Below are positions 51,418-61,079 of a stretch of DNA of 64,000 bases, in pieces (position 1 is the first letter of the stretch; every line of letters starts with the position of its first letter). The notes under the pieces are model-generated. The model ran no database searches, had not been told where the DNA came from, and saw nothing but the letters and a program-made list of their open reading frames with translations. Origin of the DNA: Blattabacterium cuenoti (GTDB taxonomy: Bacteria; Bacteroidota; Bacteroidia; Flavobacteriales; Blattabacteriaceae); the NCBI RefSeq assembly GCF_014251755.1, contig NZ_CP059200.1, positions 446,746-510,745 of the forward strand. Reading direction: 5' to 3'. A program made the position numbers and the translations under genes.

Positions 51418-52437
51418 TTTAATAAAAAGCTGATCTTTGTTATCCAGATTCATTTTTGTAGATATCATTCCTCCTATTTTAGGCGCTTCTAATCCACTTT
51501 TTAATACAATTTTGCATATAAAAATACGGCATTCATCCCAAATATCTTCTTTTATAAAATTTTCTAAAGTTTTTTTTCCTCCTTCCACTATTAAAGATAA
51601 AATTTTCTTTTTATGCAAACAATCCAATATTTGATGGATAATTTTTTTCTTAAAAGAAATTTGAATATATTCTATATTTTTTTGATTTTCTTTATTTTTA
51701 TCTGTAAACACAATAGTATGTTGAGATCCATCCAAAATAAAATGAGAATTAGAAATACTTAATTTTTGATCAATAAAAATTCTAATCGGATTCTTACCAA
51801 ACCATTTTCTAACATTTAGCTTTGGATTGTCATTTAATACAGTTTTTTTTCCTACCAAAATTCCATCTTCTTCCGACCTCCATTTATGATTTAGTTGTTT
51901 AGCATATATTCCACTAATCCAATTGGATTTTTTTTTTTCTGAATATATAAAACCATCATTACTTTGTGCCCATTTTAATATAATATAAGGACGTTTTTTT
52001 TCATGAAAAGTAAAAAAACGCTTATTTAAAATTCTACATTGATCTATTAATACATTTTCTATAACTTCAACACCATATTTTTTTAATTTTTTTATTCCTA
52101 ACCCTTTCACTTTTTCACAAGGATCTTGTATTCCCACTATTACTCTTGGAATATTTTTTCTAATTATCAAATCGACACAAGGAGGAGTTTCTCCAAAATG
52201 AACACATGGTTCCAATGTAACATATAGAGTGCAATCAAAAAATAAGTATTTATTTTTTATATTATTAATAGCTATAAACTCGGCATGATACATTTCATTT
52301 TTATAATGATATCCTTCTGATAAAACAATTCCATTTCTTTCTATCACACATCCAACCATAGGATTTGGAGATGTAAATCCTAATCCGTTTTTAGCTAATT
52401 GTATAGCTCTTTTCATAAAAATTTCTTTATATTTCAT
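51406..52437 (-). CDS. ribD: Bifunctional riboflavin deaminase/reductase RibD
   Basis: Second and third steps of riboflavin synthesis: deamination then ribosyl reduction. N-terminal deaminase: TSPNPMVGCVIERNG, HAEFIAI and LEPCVHFGETPPCVDLI, zinc ligands His and two Cys. C-terminal reductase from about residue 145 (RPYILKWAQSNDG, RSEEDGILVGKKTVLNDNPKLN, VEGGKKTLENF). The frame is open to 52467, but the ATG at 52437 (343 residues) starts 5 bp after the aroE stop and is preferred. Confidence 0.94.
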   Translation of the reverse strand: MKYKEIFMKRAIQLAKNGLGFTSPNPMVGCVIERNGIVLSEGYHYKNEMYHAEFIAINNIKNKYLFFDCTLYVTLEPCVHFGETPPCVDLIIRKNIPRVIVGIQDPCEKVKGLGIKKLKKYGVEVIENVLIDQCRILNKRFFTFHEKKRPYIILKWAQSNDGFIYSEKKKSNWISGIYAKQLNHKWRSEEDGILVGKKTVLNDNPKLNVRKWFGKNPIRIFIDQKLSISNSHFILDGSQHTIVFTDKNKENQKNIEYIQISFKKKIIHQILDCLHKKKILSLIVEGGKKTLENFIKEDIWDECRIFICKIVLKSGLEAPKIGGMISTKMNLDNKDQLFIKSPI

Positions 52438-52442
52438 CAATT

Positions 52443-53201
52443 TTATATTTTTTTCCATATTTTCCAAGATTCCTCAGCTTGAAAATAAAACATTTCTAAC
52501 CCGTTTTGGATTAAAGCCCCCTTTTTTTCTGCCTTTTTTAGAAACAAAGATTTATTGGGATTATAAACTAGGTCATAAAAATAATGTTCGGAGGAAACAT
52601 ATTGATAAGGTAAAAATGGACATGAATTTATATTAGGATATGTTCCTATAGGAGTACAATTAATGATAATTTTGTATTCATTCAATAAATTTTGATTTAT
52701 ATCTTCATAAACTAGAAACCCACTATTTTTTTTCCTAGAAATATATTGATATGGAATTTTTAATTTTTCTAAAACAAATGAAATGGTTTTAGAAACCCCT
52801 CCAGTTCCTAAGATTAATGCTTTAAAATTTGTTTTATTTTTAAATTGTTTAAATTTTTTTTTAAAAGAACACTCAAAACCTAAAACATCTGTATTAAAAC
52901 CAATTCTACATTTATTCGTAATTTTTACTACATTCACAGATCCTATAGATTTTGCTTCAGGCATAATTTGAGTAAGGAAAGGAATAATACTTGTTTTATA
53001 AGGTATAGTCACATTACATCCTTTCAAATAAGGATTTTGAAAGATCAACGATACATCTTCTATTTTTGAAATATCGAAAATTTCGTAATCTGCATTGAAA
53101 ATAGATTCCTGTTTGAATTTTTCAAGAAAAAATTTTCTAGAAAAAGAATATTTAATATTTTTTCCTATCAGACCATAAATTCTTTTCTTTTCATGTTTCA
53201 T
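52443..53201 (-). CDS. aroE: Shikimate dehydrogenase
   Basis: Reduces 3-dehydroshikimate to shikimate with NADPH. 252 residues: YGLIGKNIKYSFSRKFF (shikimate-binding Ser residues), GCNVTIPYK with the catalytic Lys, GFNTDVLGFE with the catalytic Asp, LILGTGGVSKTI for the cofactor and NCTPIGTYP near the end. It feeds aroC (7397-8485). Order on the minus strand: rpsU, aroE, ribD. Confidence 0.95.
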   Translation of the reverse strand: MKHEKKRIYGLIGKNIKYSFSRKFFLEKFKQESIFNADYEIFDISKIEDVSLIFQNPYLKGCNVTIPYKTSIIPFLTQIMPEAKSIGSVNVVKITNKCRIGFNTDVLGFECSFKKKFKQFKNKTNFKALILGTGGVSKTISFVLEKLKIPYQYISRKKNSGFLVYEDINQNLLNEYKIIINCTPIGTYPNINSCPFLPYQYVSSEHYFYDLVYNPNKSLFLKKAEKKGALIQNGLEMFYFQAEESWKIWKKI

Positions 53202-53219
53202 AATAAAAAAATATGAAGT

Positions 53220-53417
53220 CTATTCTTCTCTTTTCGATTTCATATGTTCTCTATATTTCGCTTTCAATATTTCAATCCTTCTTCCTTCAGAAGGTTTTAT
53301 ATATTGTTGCCTTTCTCTAAACTCTTTTAAAAGACGAGTTTTATCAAATTTTTTTTTACATTTTTTTAAAGCTTTATCAATTGATTCTCCTTCTCTAACA
53401 GTAGTAATTAAGATCAT
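53220..53417 (-). CDS. rpsU: 30S ribosomal protein S21
   Basis: 65-residue basic protein of the 30S platform. GESIDKALKKCKKKFDKTRLLKEFRERQQYIKPSEGRR is the Bacteroidota S21 signature. It follows tRNA-Val(GAC) by 23 bp. In this phylum S21 has been linked to anti-Shine-Dalgarno sequestration together with S18 and S6 (established for related Bacteroidota), which fits the lack of clear Shine-Dalgarno sites here. Confidence 0.95.
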   Translation of the reverse strand: MILITTVREGESIDKALKKCKKKFDKTRLLKEFRERQQYIKPSEGRRIEILKAKYREHMKSKREE

Positions 53418-53440
53418 AAAAACTTAATAAATAATTCTTG

Positions 53441-53515
53441 TGGACACTATCGGATTTGAACCGATGACCTCTACTCTGTCAAAGTAGCGCTCTAAACCTA
53501 CTGAGCTAAATGTCC
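53441..53515 (-). tRNA. tRNA-Val (anticodon GAC)
   Basis: Acceptor GGACATT/AGTGTCC with discriminator A, anticodon stem CTACT/AGTAG with loop TTGACAG giving GAC, T-loop GTTCAAATC. CCA not encoded. Together with tRNA-Val(UAC) at 9380 it reads all valine codons. Confidence 0.94.
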
Positions 53516-53572
53516 TTTAAAATCAACAAAATTAAGTATTTTTTGATATATAATGGATTTATAATTTATATT

Positions 53573-55645
53573 ATGTCCTGCAATATTCTAAAAAAATCTA
53601 TAAAATATTTAAAAGGATTGAGTTTAAAGAAAGCTTCTTTATTCAATACTGAATTAAACCTTTATACATATGAGGATTTACTTTTTTTTTATCCTAAAGG
53701 ATATAGGCATTTATCCGCAATAAAAAACATATCAGAATTATCCAATCATGATAATGATTTTGTACAAATATTAGGTATAATCACTAAGATTGAAGAAAGA
53801 AACTATAAAAATAAAAAAGGAAAAATGTTAATAGCACATTTTGAAGACAAAACAGGTTATATAGAGTTAGTTTGGTTTCAAAAAAAAAATATTTTAAAAA
53901 ATATAATCAAAAATATTACAGTCATAGTTTTTGGAAAAGTTAAATATTTTCAAAATAAAATTCAAATTATTCATCCAAACATTAAAAAATTCCATTCTTC
54001 AGTAAAAAATTTTTCTATATTTCCTGTATATCCTATTCCTAAGAATTTAAAAGAAAAAGGAATAAATAATTTTTTTATGACTAATTTATTACAAAATCTT
54101 ATAGAAGAGTTAAAAGATGACATAAATGAATTTTTTTTTCAAGATTTGATGAATAATAAATTAATGTCAAGAAAAAAAGCTTTAATTCAAATTCATTTTC
54201 CAGAATCTTTAGATTCCTTATTACAAGCGCAATATTCTTTAAAATTTGAAGAGTTATTCCTATTAAAACTATTTTTTTTATCTAAAAAAGAATTAGCACA
54301 TAGTTGTCCTTTTACAAAATTAGGTAAGAATTTTCATAATTTTTACAAAAATTTTTTACCTTTTACTTTAACAGAAGAACAAAAAAAAGTATTTAAGGAA
54401 ATATGGAATGATTTGAAAAAACCCACTCAAATGAATCGATTATTACAAGGAGAAGTAGGATGTGGAAAAACCATCATAGCCATGTTATCAATGCTTGTCG
54501 CTTTAGATAACGGATTTCAATCTTGTTTGATGGCTCCTACTGAAGTTTTAGCCATACAACATTATTATTCTATAAAAAAAATGTTTTCTAAAATTGGAAT
54601 TAAAATAGCATTATTAACAAGTTCTATTCCTGATTCTATACGAAAATCTCTCTATCATGAAATCTTAACAGGAGAAATCTCTATTATAATAGGAACACAT
54701 TCTTTAATTCAGGATAAAGTTCAATTTCAAAATCTTGGATTGGCAATAATAGATGAAGAACAACGTTTTGGAGTAGAACAGAGAGAAAAAATTTGGAAAA
54801 AAAATGAAAAAATTCCTCATATTTTAATTATGACAGCGACTCCTATTCCTAGGACATTAGCAATGATTATTTATCATGATTTAAATATTTCTATCATCAA
54901 AAAATTGCCTTTAGGAAGAATACCTATTAAAACTATTCATTTTTGGAATAAAAATAGAAATCAAGCTTTTAAAATTGTGAAAAACCAAATCTCAATAGGA
55001 AGACAAATTTATATTATATACCCCACTATAAATACTTCTTTGAAATATAAAAATTTAATGAGAGGATACCAGGAAATTAGAGAAAAATTTAAAAATTTGA
55101 AAAATCAAATTGGAATTTTACATGGTGAAATGAATTTTCAAGAAAAAAATATACAAATGAATCGATTTTTACGTGGTAAAACAAAAATTCTAATAGCAAC
55201 TACGGTTATAGAAGTAGGAGTAGACGTTCCTAACGCTTCAGTGATTTTAATAGAAAATGCAGATCTTTTCGGTTTATCTCAATTACATCAATTAAGAGGA
55301 AGAGTAGGAAGAGGGATACACCAAAGTTATTGCATTCTTCTTACGGATAAGAAAATTAGTGTAGAAGGTGGTTTTAGAATCAAAAAAATGTGTGAAACAA
55401 ATAAAGGATTAGAAATAGCTAAAGAAGATCTGAAATTACGTGGTGGTGGAGACTTAATAGGAACTAAACAAAGTGGAAAAAATTATTTTCGTATAGTAAA
55501 TTTGATAAAAGATTATAAATTAATAAAAGAAGTTTTTCCAATTGCTAAAATGTTTTTTCAAAAAAATCCTAATTTTTTAAATGATACAAAAAATATTTTT
55601 TATGAATACTATAAAAAAATAAATGAAAAGATTGTAAATAAGTAA
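53573..55645 (+). CDS. recG: ATP-dependent DNA helicase RecG
   Basis: Branch-migration helicase for stalled forks. 690 residues from ATG 53573 (MSCNILKKSIKYL); the frame opens earlier only within the antisense of the tRNA-Val gene. N-terminal wedge (OB-fold) domain, then helicase motifs LLQGEVGCGKTIIA, APTEVLAIQH, DEEQRFGVEQREK, ATPIPRT, TVIEVGVDVPNA, QLRGRVGRG and the C-terminal RGGGDLIGTKQSG. All motifs intact. Confidence 0.96.
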   Translation: MSCNILKKSIKYLKGLSLKKASLFNTELNLYTYEDLLFFYPKGYRHLSAIKNISELSNHDNDFVQILGIITKIEERNYKNKKGKMLIAHFEDKTGYIELVWFQKKNILKNIIKNITVIVFGKVKYFQNKIQIIHPNIKKFHSSVKNFSIFPVYPIPKNLKEKGINNFFMTNLLQNLIEELKDDINEFFFQDLMNNKLMSRKKALIQIHFPESLDSLLQAQYSLKFEELFLLKLFFLSKKELAHSCPFTKLGKNFHNFYKNFLPFTLTEEQKKVFKEIWNDLKKPTQMNRLLQGEVGCGKTIIAMLSMLVALDNGFQSCLMAPTEVLAIQHYYSIKKMFSKIGIKIALLTSSIPDSIRKSLYHEILTGEISIIIGTHSLIQDKVQFQNLGLAIIDEEQRFGVEQREKIWKKNEKIPHILIMTATPIPRTLAMIIYHDLNISIIKKLPLGRIPIKTIHFWNKNRNQAFKIVKNQISIGRQIYIIYPTINTSLKYKNLMRGYQEIREKFKNLKNQIGILHGEMNFQEKNIQMNRFLRGKTKILIATTVIEVGVDVPNASVILIENADLFGLSQLHQLRGRVGRGIHQSYCILLTDKKISVEGGFRIKKMCETNKGLEIAKEDLKLRGGGDLIGTKQSGKNYFRIVNLIKDYKLIKEVFPIAKMFFQKNPNFLNDTKNIFYEYYKKINEKIVNK

Positions 55646-55649
55646 ATAC

Positions 55650-57812
55650 ATGAATTCTCTGAATAGCTCTCAACGAAAAATTATAGAAACGATTAATGGT
55701 CCCATATTAGTTCTTGCTGGAGCAGGATCAGGAAAAACTCGTGTGATTACACACCGCATTGTTCATATGATTCAAAATATAGGAATATATCCTTCTAATA
55801 TATTGGCTTTAACTTTTACCAAAAAAGCTGCTAAAGAAATGAAAAATCGTATTTATAACATGATGATGAATCAAACAGATTCTGATCAAATCACACTGGG
55901 AACTTTTCATTCTATATTTTCCAATATTCTAAGAAAAGAATCTCATTGGTTGGGATTTAAGTCTAATTATACTATTTATGATCATAAAGATTCAGAAAAT
56001 GTCATAAAACAAATATTCAAAGATCTAAATATAGATATATCTTTGAATTATAAAGAGATCAAAAGAAAAATATCTGAATACAAAAATAATTTATATGGTT
56101 TCTTCTATAAAAGAAAATTAATAAATCAAAAATTGGAAGAACCTATTACTAAAATTTATGAATCTTATACAAAACGTTGTTTTCAAGCAAACGCATTAGA
56201 TTTTGATGATATATTACTTTATACTAATTATTTATTTTTTTATTTTCCAAACGTGTTGAAAAAATATCAACAAAAATTTAAATACATATTAATTGATGAA
56301 TACCAAGATACCAATTTATCTCAAAATACTGTTATAAAAAATTTAGTTTCTCAACATAAAAATCTTTTTGTAGTAGGAGATGACGCTCAAAGCATTTATG
56401 GGTTTCGTGGAGCTCATCTTTCAAATATTTTAAATTTTCATCTTGATTATAAAAATGCTAAAATCTTTCGTCTTGAACAAAACTATCGTTCTACTAACTA
56501 TATCGTGCAAGCTTCTAACAATATTATTTCTTTTAATAAAAAGAAAATTTTCAAAAAAATATGGACAAATAATGAAGAAGGAGAAAAAATAAAAATATAT
56601 TGTGCTTCTTCTGAACGAGAAGAAGCACAATATATTGCTTGTTCTATTCTTTCAATAAAAAGAAAAAAAAATTTACAATTTGAAAACTTTGCTATTCTTT
56701 ACAGAGCAAAGATACAATCACATATTATAGAATATTCACTCAAAAAAAAAAATATACCATATCATATATATGGATCCATTTCGTTTGAAAAACGAAAAGA
56801 AATTCGAGATTTTTTAGCTTATCTTAGAGTGATTGTGAATCCAAATGATGAAGAATCTTTATTACGTATTATAAAAAAAAGAAATCAAAAGATAGTAAAA
56901 AACATATTGAGTTTATCTCAAAAAAAAGGAATTACAGTTTATAACATAATACAAAATATAGAAAATTATAAATCGTTATTAAAAATAAATAATAGAACAA
57001 AAAATAACTTTATAAATTTAATTTTTACAATCGAAAAGTTACGTGTTAATGTAGAAAAAGACAATGCATATGTCATAGCAAAAAATGTGATAAGTTTTTT
57101 GACAAAACAAAACTATTATAAAAATGAAGATTTTCAATCTATACTTGATAATATATTTCAATATGTTAAAGAACAAGAAGAATTAAAAAATCATGGAGAT
57201 ACAAGTTTATTTGGTTTTTTACGATGTTTTTATTTGGAAATACATGAAGATATTAATCATAAAGAAAATGAAAAAAATAAAGTTTCATTAATGACAATTC
57301 ATTTATCCAAAGGATTAGAATTTTCCATTGTTTTTATTGCAGGATTAGAAGAAAATTTGTTTCCATCAAAATCCAGTCTTTTAACCCCGTTAAAAATAGA
57401 AGAAGAACGTCGTTTATTTTATGTTGCTTTAACTCGAGCTCAAAAAAAAGCAGTACTCACTTATGCGAAACATAGATTTATATGGGGGGAAAAAAAAGAA
57501 AATAACCCTAGTCGTTTTATTCACGAAATGAATAAAAATTTCATTGATATAGAAAATCATCATAAACATATATTAGAAAAAAAAAAAATTCATTCTTTGA
57601 ATCATTTTCATCATGTGAATCATAATAAAAAAAATTATGAAAATTCTAAATATTTAAAAATGAAAAAAGGAGTCAAAGTTTTTCACAAGAATTTTGGATT
57701 AGGAATCATTGTAGAATTGCAAAATCACAATCAAATAGCTTTAATAAAATTTCAACAATCAGGAAAAAAAAGAATTTTTCTAAAATTGGATAAACTTGTT
57801 ATTTACTCATAA
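55650..57812 (+). CDS. UvrD/PcrA-type superfamily 1 DNA helicase
   Basis: 3'-5' helicase for repair and replication restart. 720 residues: Q-motif LNSSQRKIIE, Walker A LAGAGSGKTRVI, GTFHSIF, Walker B LIDEYQDTN, GDDAQSIYGFRGA, QNYRST, TIHLSKGLEF and VALTRAQKKA. The C-terminal tail ends with VKVFHKNFGLGIIVEL, a Tudor-like segment typical of PcrA/UvrD. It starts 4 bp after recG. Whether it is called uvrD or pcrA is a matter of naming. Confidence 0.92.
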   Translation: MNSLNSSQRKIIETINGPILVLAGAGSGKTRVITHRIVHMIQNIGIYPSNILALTFTKKAAKEMKNRIYNMMMNQTDSDQITLGTFHSIFSNILRKESHWLGFKSNYTIYDHKDSENVIKQIFKDLNIDISLNYKEIKRKISEYKNNLYGFFYKRKLINQKLEEPITKIYESYTKRCFQANALDFDDILLYTNYLFFYFPNVLKKYQQKFKYILIDEYQDTNLSQNTVIKNLVSQHKNLFVVGDDAQSIYGFRGAHLSNILNFHLDYKNAKIFRLEQNYRSTNYIVQASNNIISFNKKKIFKKIWTNNEEGEKIKIYCASSEREEAQYIACSILSIKRKKNLQFENFAILYRAKIQSHIIEYSLKKKNIPYHIYGSISFEKRKEIRDFLAYLRVIVNPNDEESLLRIIKKRNQKIVKNILSLSQKKGITVYNIIQNIENYKSLLKINNRTKNNFINLIFTIEKLRVNVEKDNAYVIAKNVISFLTKQNYYKNEDFQSILDNIFQYVKEQEELKNHGDTSLFGFLRCFYLEIHEDINHKENEKNKVSLMTIHLSKGLEFSIVFIAGLEENLFPSKSSLLTPLKIEEERRLFYVALTRAQKKAVLTYAKHRFIWGEKKENNPSRFIHEMNKNFIDIENHHKHILEKKKIHSLNHFHHVNHNKKNYENSKYLKMKKGVKVFHKNFGLGIIVELQNHNQIALIKFQQSGKKRIFLKLDKLVIYS

Positions 57813-57821
57813 CAACAATTT

Positions 57822-58826
57822 ATGAATGATTCAAAAAAAATTAAATTAAATTTCTATTTTCAGAAAATAATTTGTTTTGTAGCGATTATTTTATTTATCG
57901 TAAAATTAATTACTTGGCATATTACTTCTTCACTTTCTATATTTAGTGATGCTATGGAAAGTTTGATTAATATCATTAGTGGTTTTATCGGATTATGTAG
58001 CCTTTATATATCATCTTTGCCTAAAGATCAAAATCATCCATATGGACACGGTAAAATAGAATTTATATCAACAGCTATAGAAGGGTTTTTAATTTCTATA
58101 GTAGGAACTACTATTTTTATAAATACTTTTATACGTATTAAATATTATCATATGCATGGAGTCCTTTTATCAAGATTAGATTATGGTATTTTCTTAATGT
58201 CCTTTACTGGAATGATTAATTATTTTTTAGGATTATTAGCCTGCAAGATAGGGCATAAAAATGGAGCTTTAACATTAATAGCTAGTGGAAAACATCTTCA
58301 AATCGATACTTATTCTACTTTTGGTATAGTTGTAGGACTTATTTTATTGAATATCACTAAATGTATATGGATTGATCCTATTATTTCTATTATTTTTTCA
58401 TCCTTAATATTATATACAGGATTTAAATTATTAAGAAATGCTACAGCTGGAATTATGGATGAATCTGATAAAAAACTTTTAAGAAAATTATCTTTTTATC
58501 TCAATAAAAATAGAGATGATCATTGGATCGATCTTCATCATTTAAAAATTATTAAATATGGTAGTGCATTGCATATCGATTGTCATTTAACTGTTCCATG
58601 GTTTTTTAATATAAAAAAAGCGAATCAAGAAGTGAAAAAATTAACTCAACTAACTAAAAATAAATTTGGATTTAAAGTAGAATTATCGGTTCACGTTGAA
58701 GCTTGTTCTAATAATCATTGTATATTTTGTTTTAATCATTCTTGTAAAGAAAGAAAAAACCTTTTTCAAAAAAAAATTCTTTGGACTTTAGATAAAACAT
58801 CTTATTATAACAACAAACAATACTAA
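57822..58826 (+). CDS. Cation diffusion facilitator (CDF) transporter
   Basis: Exports divalent metal ions by proton antiport. 334 residues with about six membrane segments in the first 210, then a cytoplasmic ferredoxin-like domain ending in a Cys/His-rich tail (CSNNHCIFCFNHSC). TM2 has SDAMESLIN and TM5 has HLQID (HxxxD). In TM2 the second metal-binding Asp of YiiP-like proteins is Asn here, which may alter specificity. HPYGHGKIEF is the usual loop motif. The metal is not predictable. Confidence 0.88.
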   Translation: MNDSKKIKLNFYFQKIICFVAIILFIVKLITWHITSSLSIFSDAMESLINIISGFIGLCSLYISSLPKDQNHPYGHGKIEFISTAIEGFLISIVGTTIFINTFIRIKYYHMHGVLLSRLDYGIFLMSFTGMINYFLGLLACKIGHKNGALTLIASGKHLQIDTYSTFGIVVGLILLNITKCIWIDPIISIIFSSLILYTGFKLLRNATAGIMDESDKKLLRKLSFYLNKNRDDHWIDLHHLKIIKYGSALHIDCHLTVPWFFNIKKANQEVKKLTQLTKNKFGFKVELSVHVEACSNNHCIFCFNHSCKERKNLFQKKILWTLDKTSYYNNKQY

Positions 58827-58847
58827 ACTTTAAAATAGATAGATATT

Positions 58848-59444
58848 ATGATGGAATACAACACTAATCGTTTTAAATTGGTGATACCAGAATATGGTAG
58901 AAATATTCATAAAATGATAGAATACGCCATACAAATAAAAAACAGAAAAAAAAGAAATCGTTGTGCATGGGGTATTATTAAATTAATGACGGGATCCATT
59001 CATCCTAAATTTCAAAAGTCAATTCCTTATTTTCAACATAAATTATGGAATCAACTATTTATCATGTCTAAATATCAATTAGATATTGATACTCCTTTTC
59101 CTAAACCAAATACAAAAGAAACCTACAAAATGAGTTTTTGTAATAAAAAAGTAGTATACCCTAAATATTTAACTAATTTTAGATATTATGGTAAAATCAT
59201 AAGAAACATGATCCATGCAGCAATACGTTGTAGAGATACGCAAAAAAAAGAAGGATTATTTTATGCTATTGCTAATACAATGAAAAAAAACTATCTAAGA
59301 TGGAATAAAAGTATGGTGGAAGATGACGTCATATTTAAAGACTTAAAAGAACTTTCAAAAGGAAAAATATGTTTAATGAAAAATACAGATTCATTATTAC
59401 AATGTTCTCATATTTTGAAATATAAAAAAAAAGAAAAATACTAA
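58848..59444 (+). CDS. DUF4290 family protein
   Basis: 198 residues, conserved among Bacteroidota but of unknown function (DUF4290). The opening MEYNTNRFKLVIPEYGRNIHKMIEYA and GIIKLMTGSIHP are the family signatures. No membrane segment or signal peptide. It lies just before murA, a neighbourhood I recall from other Bacteroidota but have not checked. Confidence 0.85.
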   Translation: MMEYNTNRFKLVIPEYGRNIHKMIEYAIQIKNRKKRNRCAWGIIKLMTGSIHPKFQKSIPYFQHKLWNQLFIMSKYQLDIDTPFPKPNTKETYKMSFCNKKVVYPKYLTNFRYYGKIIRNMIHAAIRCRDTQKKEGLFYAIANTMKKNYLRWNKSMVEDDVIFKDLKELSKGKICLMKNTDSLLQCSHILKYKKKEKY

Positions 59445-59465
59445 ACAATAAAACATGATTTTGGA

Positions 59466-60779
59466 ATGAGTATTTTTCAAATAAAAGGAGGATTTCCTTT
59501 AAAAGGAGAAATTCACCCACAAGGTGCTAAAAATGAATCTTTGCAGGTATTATGTGCCGTGTTATTAACTTCAGAAAAATTGAGAATTAAAAATATTCCA
59601 GAAATAGGAGATGTTAAATGTTTAATGCAAATTCTTAAAAATTTAGGAGTTTTAGTAAAAAAAAATGGAATGGGAGATTATACTTTTCAAGCAAAAAATA
59701 TAAATACTGAATATTTAAATACAAAAAAATTCCGAGAGTATGGAAAATCTATCAGAGGATCAATTATGATTGCAGGTCCTTTACTTTCCAGATTTGGAAA
59801 AGTTTGTATTCCAATACCTGGAGGAGATAGGATAGGAAGACGACGTTTAGACGCTCATTTAACAGGATTAAAATTGTTAGGAAGTAGGATTTATTATCAT
59901 AATGAATATAAATATTTTGACTTACAGATTCATAAAAAGAGTTTGACTGGAGAATATATTTTAATGGAAGAAGCTTCTATTACAGGAACGGCTAATATCA
60001 TTATGGCTGCCACTTTAGCTAAAGGAAAAACTACAATTTTTAATGCGGCTTGTGAACCTTATATTCAACAATTATGCAAATTATTAAATAAAATGGGAGC
60101 CAAAATTAAAGGAATAGGATCTAATTTAATTAATATAATTGGAGTCAAAGAATTAGGAGGATGTGAACACACTATATTACCTGATATGGTAGAAATAGGT
60201 AGTTGGATCGGTTTGGCTGCTATTACTTGTTCTGAAATAAAAATTAAAAATGTAAGTTGGAAAAATTTAGGAATTGTTCCTAACACATTTCAGAAAATGG
60301 GGATAAAGTTAGAAAAGGTTCAAGATGACATTTATATTCCATCTCAAAAATCTTATCAAATTAAAAAATCATTAAATAATGCAATATTAACAATATCTGA
60401 TGCTCCATGGCCTGGATTAACTCCAGATCTATTAAGTATTTTAACTGTAGTAGCTACTCAAGCTAAAGGTAGTGTTTTGATTCATCAGAAAATGTTCGAA
60501 AGCAGACTATTTTTCGTAGACAAACTTATTGAAATGGGAGCTCAAATCATATTATGTGATCCTCATAGAGCTACTGTTATAGGACTAAATCATCAATCTC
60601 CTCTTAGAGGATCTATATTAAATTCTCCAGATATAAGAGCAGGAATCTCTCTTCTTATAGCAGCTCTTTCTGCTAAAGGAACCAGTATTATTAAAAATAT
60701 AGAACAAATAGATAGAGGATATGAAAATATAGACGAAAGATTACGTATTTTAGGGGCAAATATTATAAGAATAACATGA
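59466..60779 (+). CDS. murA: UDP-N-acetylglucosamine 1-carboxyvinyltransferase
   Basis: First committed step of peptidoglycan synthesis: adds enolpyruvate from PEP to UDP-GlcNAc. 437 residues: GAKNESLQVLCAVLL (Lys22 and Asn23 in the substrate site), RGSIMIAGPLLSRFG, the loop PIPGGDRIGRRRLDAHL and GITGTANIIMAA-type segment. The loop residue that is Cys115 in E. coli is Asp121 here. The 3' end folds into a hairpin that includes the stop codon. Confidence 0.96.
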   Translation: MSIFQIKGGFPLKGEIHPQGAKNESLQVLCAVLLTSEKLRIKNIPEIGDVKCLMQILKNLGVLVKKNGMGDYTFQAKNINTEYLNTKKFREYGKSIRGSIMIAGPLLSRFGKVCIPIPGGDRIGRRRLDAHLTGLKLLGSRIYYHNEYKYFDLQIHKKSLTGEYILMEEASITGTANIIMAATLAKGKTTIFNAACEPYIQQLCKLLNKMGAKIKGIGSNLINIIGVKELGGCEHTILPDMVEIGSWIGLAAITCSEIKIKNVSWKNLGIVPNTFQKMGIKLEKVQDDIYIPSQKSYQIKKSLNNAILTISDAPWPGLTPDLLSILTVVATQAKGSVLIHQKMFESRLFFVDKLIEMGAQIILCDPHRATVIGLNHQSPLRGSILNSPDIRAGISLLIAALSAKGTSIIKNIEQIDRGYENIDERLRILGANIIRIT

Positions 60780-60797
60780 CAAATTTTTAATTTGTCA
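60777..60797 (+). terminator. Hairpin across the murA stop codon
   Basis: Perfect 9-bp arms (60777-60785 and 60789-60797) around a TTT loop; the left arm begins with the murA TGA stop. No T-run follows, so it could be a terminator or an mRNA 3' stabiliser. Confidence 0.45.
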
Positions 60798-61079
60798 ATC
60801 CTAAAAAATAAGGATATACTATTTTTTCAAAAAAAAGTATATGCACAATTTTTACTTTCTTTTTTCACAAAAAATGTGAAAAAAACCTACCATACAAAAA
60901 TTTGTAATTTTAATTAAATCAAAATGTAATATCTTTTATTGAATATTTACAAACAAAAAATGAGATATTTTTTGTTATGTATGAAACATATGTTGTGTTT
61001 ATTTCAAAATCATATAACTTTATGATATCATCTAAATAGATAAATTGAATGAAAAAGATCAGAAAAAAATTGAAAAATT
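60780..61079. other. 300-bp spacer between murA and greA
   Basis: No credible gene or RNA found. It contains the murA hairpin, a second inverted repeat (arms about 60819-60830 and near 60836-60842, imperfect) and a third with perfect 10-bp arms at 60860-60869 and 60875-60884. Further down are short palindromes AACATATGTT (60985-60994) and ATGATATCAT (61022-61031), possibly part of the greA promoter region. Confidence 0.5.

Noticed and set aside
53510-53572. N-terminal extension of RecG
   Set aside because: Its start codon lies within the tRNA-Val(GAC) gene and the residues are not RecG-like; ATG 53573 fits.
60859-60885. Rho-independent terminator for greA or murA
   Set aside because: The stem is perfect, but a poly-A tract follows on the plus strand rather than poly-T, and it is 80 bp beyond murA; listed only as an inverted repeat.
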